From Candidatus Omnitrophota bacterium (GTDB taxonomy: Bacteria > Omnitrophota > Gorgyraeia > Duberdicusellales > 4484-171): DNA of 19,351 nucleotides. Under the pieces are notes generated by a model, which made no database searches, was not told the origin of the DNA, and saw only the letters and a program-made list of their open reading frames with translations. This document shows, piece by piece, positions 1-6,608 of this stretch (position 1 is its first letter; each line of letters opens with the position of its first letter). The translations under genes and the position numbers were made by a program. The DNA is taken from NCBI GenBank assembly GCA_021735105.1, contig JAIPHS010000009.1:1-19351 (forward strand), in the 5' to 3' direction.

Positions 1-35
1 AGTAGATAAGATATTGTAAAGTTTTCTGAGACTTC

Positions 36-61
36 GGACGTAGGACTATGGACATAGGACT
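36..61. repeat. 7-bp tandem repeat upstream of hflX
   Basis: Three full units and one partial unit of a 7-bp repeat stand head to tail: GGACGTA (36-42), GGACTAT (43-49), GGACATA (50-56) and GGACT (57-61). The array ends 6 nt before the hflX start codon, so it occupies the place where a leader and ribosome binding site would be expected. Other 7-bp-period arrays occur in the gaps at 8544-8610 and 15393-15425. Function unknown. Confidence 0.8.
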
Positions 62-67
62 GAACGC

Positions 68-1336
68 ATGATTGAAACCAGCAAAAAAGAAAAAGCGCTT
101 TTAGTAGTAGCAAAAACCAAAGAAGAGGGTTGGAGCAGAAAGATGTTGTCTTCAGAATTTAATGCTTTGGTTTTATCGACTGGGATTGAGGTAGTAGAAC
201 TAATAGATTTTAATTTAAATCAACCTAATGCTTCACTTTATATTGGAAAAGGAAAAGCCTCTGAGATAAAGGAAGTTTTAGAATCAGAAGATATTAATGT
301 AGTAATTTTTAATACCAACCTAAACTATAGCCAGCAAAGAAACCTTGAAGATATATTTCAAATAAAGACTTTAGACCGCACCCAACTTATTTTAGATATT
401 TTTGCCAAGCATGCTAAAACTAAAGAAGGAAGCTTACAAGTTGAGCTGGCTCAATTGCAGTATTTATTGCCGCGCTTGCGGGGTAAAGGTCTAATGCTTT
501 CACGTCTAGGGGGTGGAATTGGTACGCTTGGGCCAGGAGAAACAAAGCTTGAGGTTGATAGAAGAAAGATTTCTGAAAAAATCACTCATATAAAACAAGA
601 GATTAAACAGGTAAGCCAGCATAGAGATATTGCCAGAAAAAAACGGCAGAGGCAGAAGATACCGGTTTGTTCGTTGGTAGGCTATACTAATGCCGGAAAG
701 ACTACACTATTTAATCTTTTAACTAAAAATCAACAAAAAACCTCATCTAATCTTTTTACTACCTTAAATACAGTAGCCAGAAAAATTACAATTAAGGAAG
801 GAATGGATACTATTATCTCTGATACTGTTGGTTTTATCCATAAGCTGCCGCCGAATTTAATTGATGCTTTTAAGGCTACCTTAGAAGAGCTAAACTATTC
901 AGATCTTTTGCTTCATGTAGTTGATGCAAGTGCATCTAATATAAGTCAAATAAGAAGATCTGTTGATCAAGTTTTAGCAGAACTTAAGCTTAATGATAAA
1001 GAAAAAATTATTGTTTTTAATAAGATAGATAACCTAAATCAAATAACCTTAGAAAAAATGGAGGGAAGTTACCCGGAAATTATTTTTATTTCAGCATCAA
1101 CTGGGGAGGGGGTGGATAGGTTAAAAAAAGAGATCTACCAATATCTTTCTAAAAATTTTCTGGAACTAATCGTTAAAGTGCCTATCTCACGAATGGATAT
1201 TATGAATTTTTTCCATAAGAACAGCCAAGTACTAAAGACAAAATATGATAAAGACAACATTTCTTGTTGGATAAGAATTTCAAGATCTAAACTATCTTTT
1301 TTAAAAAAAGAAAACTTGCCGATCAAATACCTCTAA
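68..1336 (+). CDS. hflX: GTPase HflX, ribosome-associated
   Basis: 422-residue HflX-family GTPase, a normal full length. HflX binds the 50S subunit and, in studied bacteria, splits or rescues stalled ribosomes during heat and other stress. The N-terminal HflX domain includes the glycine-rich stretch around residues 145-160 (RLGGGIGTLGPGE), followed by a basic helical linker. The G domain has G1 GYTNAGKT (205-212), G3 DTVGF (252-256) and G4 NKID (318-321), and the SAS-type G5 is present. The start at 68 is the first in-frame ATG of the conserved N-terminus; no convincing Shine-Dalgarno precedes it, because the heptad repeat lies directly upstream. A strong terminator follows, so it is probably not co-transcribed with the heat-shock genes downstream. 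The family call is very secure. Confidence 0.97.
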   Translation: MIETSKKEKALLVVAKTKEEGWSRKMLSSEFNALVLSTGIEVVELIDFNLNQPNASLYIGKGKASEIKEVLESEDINVVIFNTNLNYSQQRNLEDIFQIKTLDRTQLILDIFAKHAKTKEGSLQVELAQLQYLLPRLRGKGLMLSRLGGGIGTLGPGETKLEVDRRKISEKITHIKQEIKQVSQHRDIARKKRQRQKIPVCSLVGYTNAGKTTLFNLLTKNQQKTSSNLFTTLNTVARKITIKEGMDTIISDTVGFIHKLPPNLIDAFKATLEELNYSDLLLHVVDASASNISQIRRSVDQVLAELKLNDKEKIIVFNKIDNLNQITLEKMEGSYPEIIFISASTGEGVDRLKKEIYQYLSKNFLELIVKVPISRMDIMNFFHKNSQVLKTKYDKDNISCWIRISRSKLSFLKKENLPIKYL

Positions 1337-1396
1337 ACCCTAATGTTAACCCCCGCAGTTAACAAGAATGGGGGTTGAGTTTATTAGGGTTTTTTA
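1335..1396 (+). terminator. Long-stem rho-independent terminator after hflX
   Basis: The outer arms AAACCCTAAT (1335-1344) and ATTAGGGTTT (1383-1392) are exact complements. Inside them, TTAACCCCC (1346-1354) pairs with GGGGGTTGA (about 1370-1378) over most of its length. The right arm runs into a T tract (1390-1395). The left arm begins inside the hflX stop codon. This composite hairpin plus T tract should end hflX transcription and insulate the stress genes. Confidence 0.85.
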
Positions 1397-1442
1397 GTTT
1401 AAATATTCTTAAAAAATAATTTAAAATTTTTTTAAAAATAAC

Positions 1443-1471
1443 TTGACAAAATCACAATTATGTTATATAAA
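1443..1471 (+). promoter_or_regulatory. Sigma-70-type promoter for the HspR-like gene
   Basis: A perfect -35 TTGACA (1443-1448) is followed after 17 bp by TATAAA (1466-1471, five of six matches to the consensus). It lies 27 bp before the start codon of the HspR-like gene, with AT-rich DNA upstream. No CIRCE sequence overlaps it, and I saw no HAIR-type inverted repeat (CTTGAGT-N7-ACTCAAG) around it. Confidence 0.8.
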
Positions 1472-1498
1472 TAGGATGAACAAAAAAGAGGCGGGAAA

Positions 1499-1777
1499 AT
1501 GAAATGGGATGAATTAGAAAAACAATTTGATTTGGATATTCCTCTTGATGAGCCAATTTTTCCTGTTAATATTGTTTGTAAATTGCTCGATATGCAATAT
1601 TATCTTTTGCATGAAATTGTAAAGGAAGGAATATTAAAAGAAGAGAAAAAAAAGAAAAAAAAGCTTTTTTCCTTAAAAGATATGAAACAATTAAAATATA
1701 TAAAACACTTGGTTGAAGATGAAGGAGTTAATATTAAAGGGGTAAAAGTAATTTTAGAGGTAAAAGAAGAAGAATAA
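1499..1777 (+). CDS. HspR-like MerR-family regulator (small)
   Basis: 92-residue protein with a MerR-type winged helix-turn-helix covering most of its length. An acidic N-terminus is followed by the first helices (residues about 20-45), a lysine run at about 48-56 where the wing would be, the segment LFSLKDMKQL, and then EDEGVNIKGVKVIL. That last segment closely resembles the EGVNLAGVKRIL-type signature of HspR, the repressor of dnaK and clpB in actinobacteria and Helicobacter. There is no C-terminal effector domain. A weak GAGGCGG-like ribosome site lies just before the ATG. Its position directly upstream of hsp20 and clpB supports a heat-shock role. The MerR fold is well supported; the HspR function is inferred from similarity and neighbourhood, and no HAIR operator was found. 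Confidence 0.75.
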   Translation: MKWDELEKQFDLDIPLDEPIFPVNIVCKLLDMQYYLLHEIVKEGILKEEKKKKKKLFSLKDMKQLKYIKHLVEDEGVNIKGVKVILEVKEEE

Positions 1778-1794
1778 TTTTTTTTAGATTATTG

Positions 1795-1821
1795 TTAGCA
1801 CTCTTGGCTTGGGAGTGCTAA
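1795..1821. promoter_or_regulatory. CIRCE operator 1 (HrcA binding site), perfect
   Basis: TTAGCACTC (1795-1803), a 9-bp spacer, then GAGTGCTAA (1813-1821): both arms match the CIRCE consensus exactly. Symmetry extends outward to 1789 and 1827. It lies 17 nt after the stop of the HspR-like gene and 22 nt before the hsp20 start, so it would be part of the hsp20 leader or overlap its promoter. No clear -35/-10 pair is visible immediately upstream; transcription may start inside the end of the preceding gene or read through from the promoter at 1443. Confidence 0.96.
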
Positions 1822-1843
1822 CAATAAAAAAAGGAGGTAAATC

Positions 1844-2105
1844 ATGAAACTTACACCATATCATCACGAAAATCCCTTTAGATTGCTTAAGGATTTTGAA
1901 ACAGAGATTGACAAACGGCAGGGCAGAAAAGAAAAACTACTACCATTGTGAACGCTATCAAGGTAGCTTTTATCGGGAAGTAGCTCTTCCTCAGGAGGTA
2001 GATGCCGAGGAAATAAGTGCCAAATATAAAAATTGCGTACTAAAGGTAACTTTACCTAAAAAAGAAGAAGAAAAAGAAAAGGAAATTTCAATTAATGTGG
2101 AATAA
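1844..2105 (+). pseudogene. hsp20-family small heat-shock protein, remnant
   Basis: Two pieces of a small heat-shock protein lie in different frames. From the ATG at 1844, with an ideal AAGGAGGT site at 1831-1838, the first 23 residues (beginning MKLTPYHHENPFRLLKDF) are a typical Hsp20 N-terminus. That frame then stops at 1949-1951 after 35 codons. The C-terminal part continues in the +1 frame from about 1920 to 2105: KKNYYHCERYQGSFYR, ALPQEVD, YKNCVLKVTLPK and a C-terminal ISINV resembling the I-x-I motif. Intact relatives are about 150 residues; roughly 60-70 residues at the start of the alpha-crystallin domain are missing, and the junction near 1910-1920 shifts the frame. The usual GVL motif reads CVL. 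A CIRCE and a strong ribosome site are still present, suggesting a recent lesion or an assembly deletion. Confidence 0.85.
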
Positions 2106-2109
2106 ATTG

Positions 2110-2136
2110 TTTGCACTCCCAAGCCAAAGGTGTTAT
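2110..2136. promoter_or_regulatory. Degenerate CIRCE, inverted copy of CIRCE 1
   Basis: TTTGCACTC (8 of 9 consensus bases), a 9-bp spacer, then AGGTGTTAT (5 of 9). Fifteen bases (2113-2127, GCACTCCCAAGCCAA) are the exact reverse complement of 1804-1818. The match therefore includes the CIRCE 1 spacer, which HrcA binding does not constrain. Aligned in inverted orientation the two sites share 22 of 27 bases. It lies between the hsp20 remnant and clpB, 28 nt before the clpB start, and could be a weak second HrcA operator for clpB or a decayed one. Confidence 0.65.
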
Positions 2137-2164
2137 TTTAAATTAGATAAGGAAGGTGAAAAAT

Positions 2165-4774
2165 ATGGATTTAAAAAATTTTACAATTAAAGCCCAAGAA
2201 GTAATCGTCAAAGCCTTGGAAGCTGCCCGCAGCTATAAACACCAAGCTTTTAAGCCTGAACATATTTTGCATTCTTTGCTTGAAGATAAAAAAGGCATAG
2301 CTTATCAAATTTTAAAAAAAGTTGGCATAGATACAGATAGATTTAGCAAGGTTGTTAAGGATTATCTTTTGTCTTTGCCAAAAGTTTCAGGCGACACCGA
2401 GCAGGTTTATGCTTCTCAGGCTGCGGCTCAACTTTTAAATCAAGCCAAAGATAAGGCTAAGCAGTTAGGTGATCAATATGTAAGTTCAGAGGTTTTACTT
2501 TATGTTCTTTCTGAATCAAAGAAAACTTTATTTTCTGACTATCTAGCTAAACAAGGCATTAGATCCGAAGATATCTTACGTACTATGAAAGAAGTGCGCG
2601 GAGCTCATAAAGTAGATAGCCAGTCAGCAGAAAATAGCTATCAAGCTCTTGAGAAATTTGGCCGTGATTTAACCGAAATAGCAAAGAAAGGAAAACTTGA
2701 TCCGGTTATCGGCCGTGACAATGAGGTTAGGCGCCTGATGCAGGTTTTATCCCGCCGGACTAAAAATAATCCAGTTTTAATTGGCGACCCCGGTGTAGGA
2801 AAAACCGCAATCGTCGAAGGTTTAGCGCAAAGAGTTGCTCAACAAGATGTGCCGGAGGGCTTAAAAAACAAAAGAATAATTGCCCTAGATTTAGGCTTGA
2901 TGGTAGCTGGGGCAAAATTTAGAGGTGAATTTGAACAGCGCCTAAAAGGGGTTTTAAAAGAAATCGAAGCAAAACAGGGAGAGATAATCCTTTTTATCGA
3001 TGAATTGCACACTGTAGTGGGGGCTGGTTCTGCAGAAGGAGCAGTAGATGCTGCTAATATGTTAAAACCGGCTTTAGCCAGAGGTACTTTACGTTGTATT
3101 GGCGCAACTACTTTAGATGAGTACAGAAAGCATATTGAAAAAGATGCCGCGCTTGAACGAAGGTTTCAGCAAATTATTGTTGAAGAACCATCGACCAAAC
3201 AAACTATTGCAATCTTAAGGGGCTTGAAAGAAAAATATGAAGTACATCACGGAGTAAGGTTAAAAGATTCTGCTTTAATAGCAGCCGCTTTACTTTCTGA
3301 TCGTTATATTACAGCTAGATTTTTGCCGGATAAGGCAGTGGATTTGATTGATGAAGCTGCTTCACACCTGCGGATAGAAATTGATAGTAAACCAGAAGAG
3401 ATTGATCGGATGGAAAGAAAAATTTTGGAACTTCAAATCCAAAAGCAAGCTTTAAAAAAAGAAAAAAGCAAGCAATCGGAAAAAGAGTTAAATCAAGTAG
3501 AGAGGCGGATTAATAATTTAGAAAAAGAATTAGGCGCAAAGAAAAAACATTGGGAAAAAGAAAAAGATATTATTACTCAAATCCGTAATAAAAAGGAAGA
3601 GATTGACGGGCTGAAAAATCAAACAGTTGAGTTAGAAAAAGAAGGAAGATTAGATAAAATTGCTGAAATTAGATATGGTAAAATTCCAGAACTTTCTGCT
3701 CAAGTTGAAGATTTTAATAAAAAATTAACTAAATTACAAAAAACTGAAAAGATGTTAAAAGAAGAAGTTGACCAAGAAGATATTGCCCAGATTGTGTCCC
3801 GGTGGACCCATATTCCGGTTTCCCGCCTAATGGAAGAAGAAGTTAAAAAGCTTCTCCGCATGGAAGAAGAAATAGAAAAAAAAGTAGTCGGCCAGAATGA
3901 AGCGGTAACTTTAATCTCAGATTGCATCCGCAGATCCCGCTCTGGTTTAGCTGATCCTAATAGGCCCTTAGGTTCATTTATTTTTTCCGGGCCAACTGGA
4001 GTTGGAAAAACTGAATTAGTAAAGGCTTTAGCTGAATTTTTATTTGATACTGAAGATGCATTGATTACTTTAGATATGAGTGAGTATATGGAAAAGTTTG
4101 CAGTTTCCCGCTTGGCAGGGGCTCCTCCCGGTTACGTAGGCTATGAACAAGGCGGCCAATTAACGGAAAAAGTGAGAAGGCAGCCTTATTCAGTTATTCT
4201 TTTTGATGAGATAGAGAAAGCGCATCCTGATGTATTCAACATTCTTTTGCAGATTTTAGATGAAGGCCGGCTTACTGATTCACAGGGACGAATTGTAAAC
4301 TTTAAAAATACTTTAATTATTATGACCTCCAATATTGGAAATCAGTTTTTTAATGACCCTCAAGTTAAAAAGGATATTATTAAAAAGAATTTAAACCAAG
4401 AACTAAAGAAATATTTTCGTCCTGAGCTGTTAAATCGTTTAGATAGTATCGTTGTTTTTAATAGTTTAGAGCTTTCTGATATTAAAAAAATAGTAGATAT
4501 TCAAATGCAAACCATTAAAAAAAGATTAAAGGATAAAAATATAAAGATTGAACTTACTCCTTCAGTTAGAGATTTTTTGGCAGAAAAGGGGTTTTCACCG
4601 GAGTATGGCGCAAGGCCTCTTACCCGGGTTATCCAGCGGTTGATAGTAAATCCTTTGAGCCTGGACATAATAAAGGGAAGGTTTTTGCCGGGAGATGAAG
4701 TAAAAGTTAAAAAAGAAGGTGAACAAATATTTTTTACAAAAACTAAACAAAATAAAAAAAAGGAGAATCAATGA
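2165..4774 (+). CDS. clpB: ATP-dependent disaggregase ClpB
   Basis: 869-residue ClpB, the usual length. It is a hexameric AAA+ unfoldase that pulls proteins out of aggregates together with DnaK/DnaJ/GrpE. Domains in order: Clp N-domain (1-145), AAA-1 with Walker A GDPGVGKT (207-214) and Walker B acids D279/E280, a long coiled-coil middle domain (about 405-530) that docks DnaK, and AAA-2 with GPTGVGKT (609-616) and D681/E682. Both pore loops are visible: GAKFRGEFE, with Phe where many ClpBs have Tyr, and GAPPGYVGY. The C-terminal domain contains EYGARPLTR. I prefer ATG 2165 over the in-frame GTG at 2156, because GGAAGGTG (2151-2158) is then a well-spaced ribosome site. The stop overlaps the next gene by ATGA. 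The middle domain separates it from ClpA/ClpC. Confidence 0.97.
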   Translation: MDLKNFTIKAQEVIVKALEAARSYKHQAFKPEHILHSLLEDKKGIAYQILKKVGIDTDRFSKVVKDYLLSLPKVSGDTEQVYASQAAAQLLNQAKDKAKQLGDQYVSSEVLLYVLSESKKTLFSDYLAKQGIRSEDILRTMKEVRGAHKVDSQSAENSYQALEKFGRDLTEIAKKGKLDPVIGRDNEVRRLMQVLSRRTKNNPVLIGDPGVGKTAIVEGLAQRVAQQDVPEGLKNKRIIALDLGLMVAGAKFRGEFEQRLKGVLKEIEAKQGEIILFIDELHTVVGAGSAEGAVDAANMLKPALARGTLRCIGATTLDEYRKHIEKDAALERRFQQIIVEEPSTKQTIAILRGLKEKYEVHHGVRLKDSALIAAALLSDRYITARFLPDKAVDLIDEAASHLRIEIDSKPEEIDRMERKILELQIQKQALKKEKSKQSEKELNQVERRINNLEKELGAKKKHWEKEKDIITQIRNKKEEIDGLKNQTVELEKEGRLDKIAEIRYGKIPELSAQVEDFNKKLTKLQKTEKMLKEEVDQEDIAQIVSRWTHIPVSRLMEEEVKKLLRMEEEIEKKVVGQNEAVTLISDCIRRSRSGLADPNRPLGSFIFSGPTGVGKTELVKALAEFLFDTEDALITLDMSEYMEKFAVSRLAGAPPGYVGYEQGGQLTEKVRRQPYSVILFDEIEKAHPDVFNILLQILDEGRLTDSQGRIVNFKNTLIIMTSNIGNQFFNDPQVKKDIIKKNLNQELKKYFRPELLNRLDSIVVFNSLELSDIKKIVDIQMQTIKKRLKDKNIKIELTPSVRDFLAEKGFSPEYGARPLTRVIQRLIVNPLSLDIIKGRFLPGDEVKVKKEGEQIFFTKTKQNKKKENQ

Positions 4775-5106
4775 AGGTAGAAATTTCGCTTAAGTATTTA
4801 AAGAAAAGTAAGTTTATTGAAGATGTCTTAAATAGTAATTTAGAGAAAATAAAACGTAAGTTACAGATATTTAAAAAAAATGATCCGGTTCATCTTTCAG
4901 TGCACATTGAAAAAAATCCTCATAAAGAAGAATATTATTGCCGTTCTCATGTTTACTTACCTAAAGCTAAAACGATTGTGGCCAATGAAAAAAGCAGAAC
5001 TGAAACAGCTGCAATTAATGAGAGTTTTCGCGGATTAAGCAGGCAATTAATCAAAGTTAAAACCAAACTCGAAAAACATCTCCAGAAAAAAAGAACCCGA
5101 AAATAG
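4771..5106 (+). CDS. HPF/RaiA-type ribosome hibernation factor, short form
   Basis: 111-residue protein of the S30AE (HPF/YfiA) family. It has the MKVEISLKYL start, a lysine-rich helix (about 17-38), the strand HLSVHIEKNP, then YYCRSHVYLP and VANEKSRTETAAINESFRGLSRQL, the usual helix that closes the fold. Family members bind the 30S decoding site and silence or protect ribosomes in stress or stationary phase. It ends soon after the fold in a basic tail, so it lacks the dimerisation domain of long HPF and resembles short HPF or RaiA. The start overlaps the clpB stop (ATGA) with AGGAG at 4761-4765, so translation is probably coupled to clpB. This places ribosome protection in the heat-shock unit. 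Confidence 0.88.
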   Translation: MKVEISLKYLKKSKFIEDVLNSNLEKIKRKLQIFKKNDPVHLSVHIEKNPHKEEYYCRSHVYLPKAKTIVANEKSRTETAAINESFRGLSRQLIKVKTKLEKHLQKKRTRK

Positions 5107-5119
5107 TTTAGACAAGAAC

Positions 5120-5147
5120 TTGACAGAGGATTTTTCTATGCTAACAT
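5120..5147 (+). promoter_or_regulatory. Promoter of the hrcA-grpE-dnaK-dnaJ operon
   Basis: A perfect -35 TTGACA (5120-5125), a 16-bp spacer and a weaker -10 TAACAT (5142-5147, four of six matches). CIRCE 2 begins 1 bp after the -10 and would cover the transcription start, the classical arrangement in which HrcA blocks RNA polymerase. Confidence 0.75.
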
Positions 5148-5148
5148 A

Positions 5149-5175
5149 TTAGCACTCACCGATTCAGAGTGCTAA
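5149..5175. promoter_or_regulatory. CIRCE operator 2 (HrcA binding site), perfect
   Basis: TTAGCACTC (5149-5157), spacer ACCGATTCA, GAGTGCTAA (5167-5175). Both arms match the consensus exactly. It lies between the promoter and hrcA, implying autoregulation of hrcA and heat-inducible control of the chaperone genes. Its spacer is unrelated to that of CIRCE 1, which makes the spacer shared by CIRCE 1 and the 2110-2136 site notable. Confidence 0.97.
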
Positions 5176-5200
5176 GTCAAATTCGAAAAAGAATTAAATT

Positions 5201-5935
5201 ATGGGAAAAGCTATAAATAAAAAGGAGAGAGAAGCTGAGATTCTTGAGCTGATAATTAGTAGTTATATCCGAGAGTCTAAGCCGATTAGTTCTGGTTATC
5301 TTTGTTCTGAGTATGATCTTAATTATTCTTCGGCGACTGTGCGGAATATAATGCACAATTTAGAAGAAAAAAGATTAATTTCTCATATTCATACATCTAG
5401 CGGAAGAGTTCCAACCAAAGAAGGGTTTAAATATTATGTAGCGATCTTGAATCCGGAGCGTTTCGGGACTTTTTACAATATTGAGTTGGATTTTTCACCA
5501 TTGTATAATTTGAATGAAGTAGTAGAGTATAGTCTTGATGCGCTTTCAGAAGCAAGTGGATATACATCTCTTTTGGGGATAAATGCTAAAGATAGGCGTT
5601 TTTCTTTTCGCGGCACTAGATGTATTTTAAATCAACCTGAGTTTGAAGATATAAAAGTTTTAAGAAACATTTTTTGTGCATTAGAAGTAAAAATTGATAA
5701 GCTTCAAAAAATTCTCTTTGATTTTATGACTGAAAAAGTAAGGGTTTTGATCGGTAATGATATAGACTTTTCTGAGATATCTGAATGCTCTCTTGTTTTA
5801 TCCGGCTTTAGGGATGAAGACATTTCGTTAGTATTAGCTTTGCTTGGCCCGGTAAGGATGAATTATCTTAAGGCAGCATCTTGTCTCTATTCGGTAAAAA
5901 ATCAACTTAAAGATTCATTAAATGATTTTATTTAG
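5201..5935 (+). CDS. hrcA: Heat-inducible transcription repressor HrcA, short form
   Basis: 244-residue HrcA; family members are usually about 340. The N-terminal winged helix (about 1-75) is complete, with REAEILELIISSYI, SSATVRNIMHNLEEKRLI and HTSSGRVPTKEGFKYYV. The C-terminal half is also recognisable: LNQPEFEDIKVLRNIF, VRVLIGNDI, ECSLVLSGF and LALLGPVRMNY. Missing is most of the stretch between the SGYTSLL segment (about 118-125) and LNQPEF (about 147), that is, much of the GAF-like core and its inserted domain. The reading frame is open throughout, so this looks like a natural compact form rather than a broken gene. HrcA represses at CIRCE and is tuned by GroEL in studied bacteria; no groEL is in this window. 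No strong ribosome site precedes the ATG; grpE starts 11 nt after the stop. Confidence 0.9.
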   Translation: MGKAINKKEREAEILELIISSYIRESKPISSGYLCSEYDLNYSSATVRNIMHNLEEKRLISHIHTSSGRVPTKEGFKYYVAILNPERFGTFYNIELDFSPLYNLNEVVEYSLDALSEASGYTSLLGINAKDRRFSFRGTRCILNQPEFEDIKVLRNIFCALEVKIDKLQKILFDFMTEKVRVLIGNDIDFSEISECSLVLSGFRDEDISLVLALLGPVRMNYLKAASCLYSVKNQLKDSLNDFI

Positions 5936-5946
5936 GCGGAAGAAAG

Positions 5947-6561
5947 ATGAGTAAGAATAAAAAGAACCAACAAGAAAAGATGGATAAAAAGAAGCAAAAG
6001 GATGTCTCTAAGGATGAAGGCCAGAGCGTAAACGATAAAAAAACAGAAACAGAGATAGTTGAAAAACAAAAACAAGAATACCAGGATTTGTTGGATAGGT
6101 ATTTGAGGTTTCAGGCAGAGTTCGATAATTATCGAAAAAGATCCTTGCAGGAAAAAGCAGGATTTATTAAGTTTGCTAATGAAGGCCTTATTTCCGAATT
6201 AATTGGCATCTTAGATAACTTTGAGTTAAGCATTAAATATGCTGATAAAAAAAATGATTTCAAGTTGATGCATCAAGGCGTTGACATGATTATAAAACAA
6301 CTTCATGCGCTTCTTAAATCTAAGGGTTTGGAGAAAATAAAAACTGTAGGTGAAAAGTTTGATCCTCATAAGCATGATGCTTTAGCTATAGTTGAGGGCC
6401 AAGACGTAGATAGCGACACGGTGGTTGAGGAGATGCAAGCAGGATACCTGCTTTCTGGGAGAATTTTAAGGCCGGCTAAGGTAAAAGTAGCAAAACCAAA
6501 AAAAGAAAACGAAAAAAATAAAGCAGGAAAAGAAGAGGAAAACAAAGAGATTAAGGAATAA
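5947..6561 (+). CDS. grpE: Nucleotide exchange factor GrpE
   Basis: 204-residue GrpE, the ADP/ATP exchange factor of DnaK. A highly charged, lysine-rich and probably disordered N-terminus (1-45) leads into the long dimeric coiled coil (about 45-100, containing RFQAEFDNYRKRS). The C-terminal beta domain that contacts the DnaK nucleotide-binding domain shows GEKFDPHKHDALAIVEG, GYLLSGRILRPAKVKVAKP. A second lysine- and glutamate-rich tail follows. The ribosome site is GGAAGAAAG just before the ATG. It sits in the classical order hrcA-grpE-dnaK and should be controlled from CIRCE 2. Confidence 0.96.
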   Translation: MSKNKKNQQEKMDKKKQKDVSKDEGQSVNDKKTETEIVEKQKQEYQDLLDRYLRFQAEFDNYRKRSLQEKAGFIKFANEGLISELIGILDNFELSIKYADKKNDFKLMHQGVDMIIKQLHALLKSKGLEKIKTVGEKFDPHKHDALAIVEGQDVDSDTVVEEMQAGYLLSGRILRPAKVKVAKPKKENEKNKAGKEEENKEIKE

Positions 6562-6608
6562 AATAAAGGTATTCGCTAAATAATAATATTTTTAATGGGA
6601 GGTAGAAA

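Noticed and set aside
36..61. CRISPR array or phage attachment site from the short repeats
   Set aside because: The units are 7 bp, contiguous and without spacers; no cas genes, integrase or tRNA is nearby.
1804..1825. HAIR operator for HspR inside CIRCE 1
   Set aside because: CTTGGGAGT resembles half of a HAIR site but has two extra bases, and the matching half ACTCAAG at the required spacing is absent.
1896..2105. A complete 69-residue gene starting at TTG 1896
   Set aside because: There is no ribosome site before the TTG, and the sequence from about residue 11 onward is the C-terminal part of an Hsp20. The true start with a strong ribosome site is at 1844 in another frame, so this is a gene fragment.
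1844..2105. Programmed frameshift producing an active Hsp20
   Set aside because: A shift in frame would not restore the 60-70 missing residues of the alpha-crystallin domain, and I see no slippery sequence with a downstream structure at the junction.
6562..6608. Separate promoter for dnaK
   Set aside because: The gap is AT-rich with TAATAT-like strings, but no -35 element stands at a fitting distance; operon transcription from 5120 suffices.
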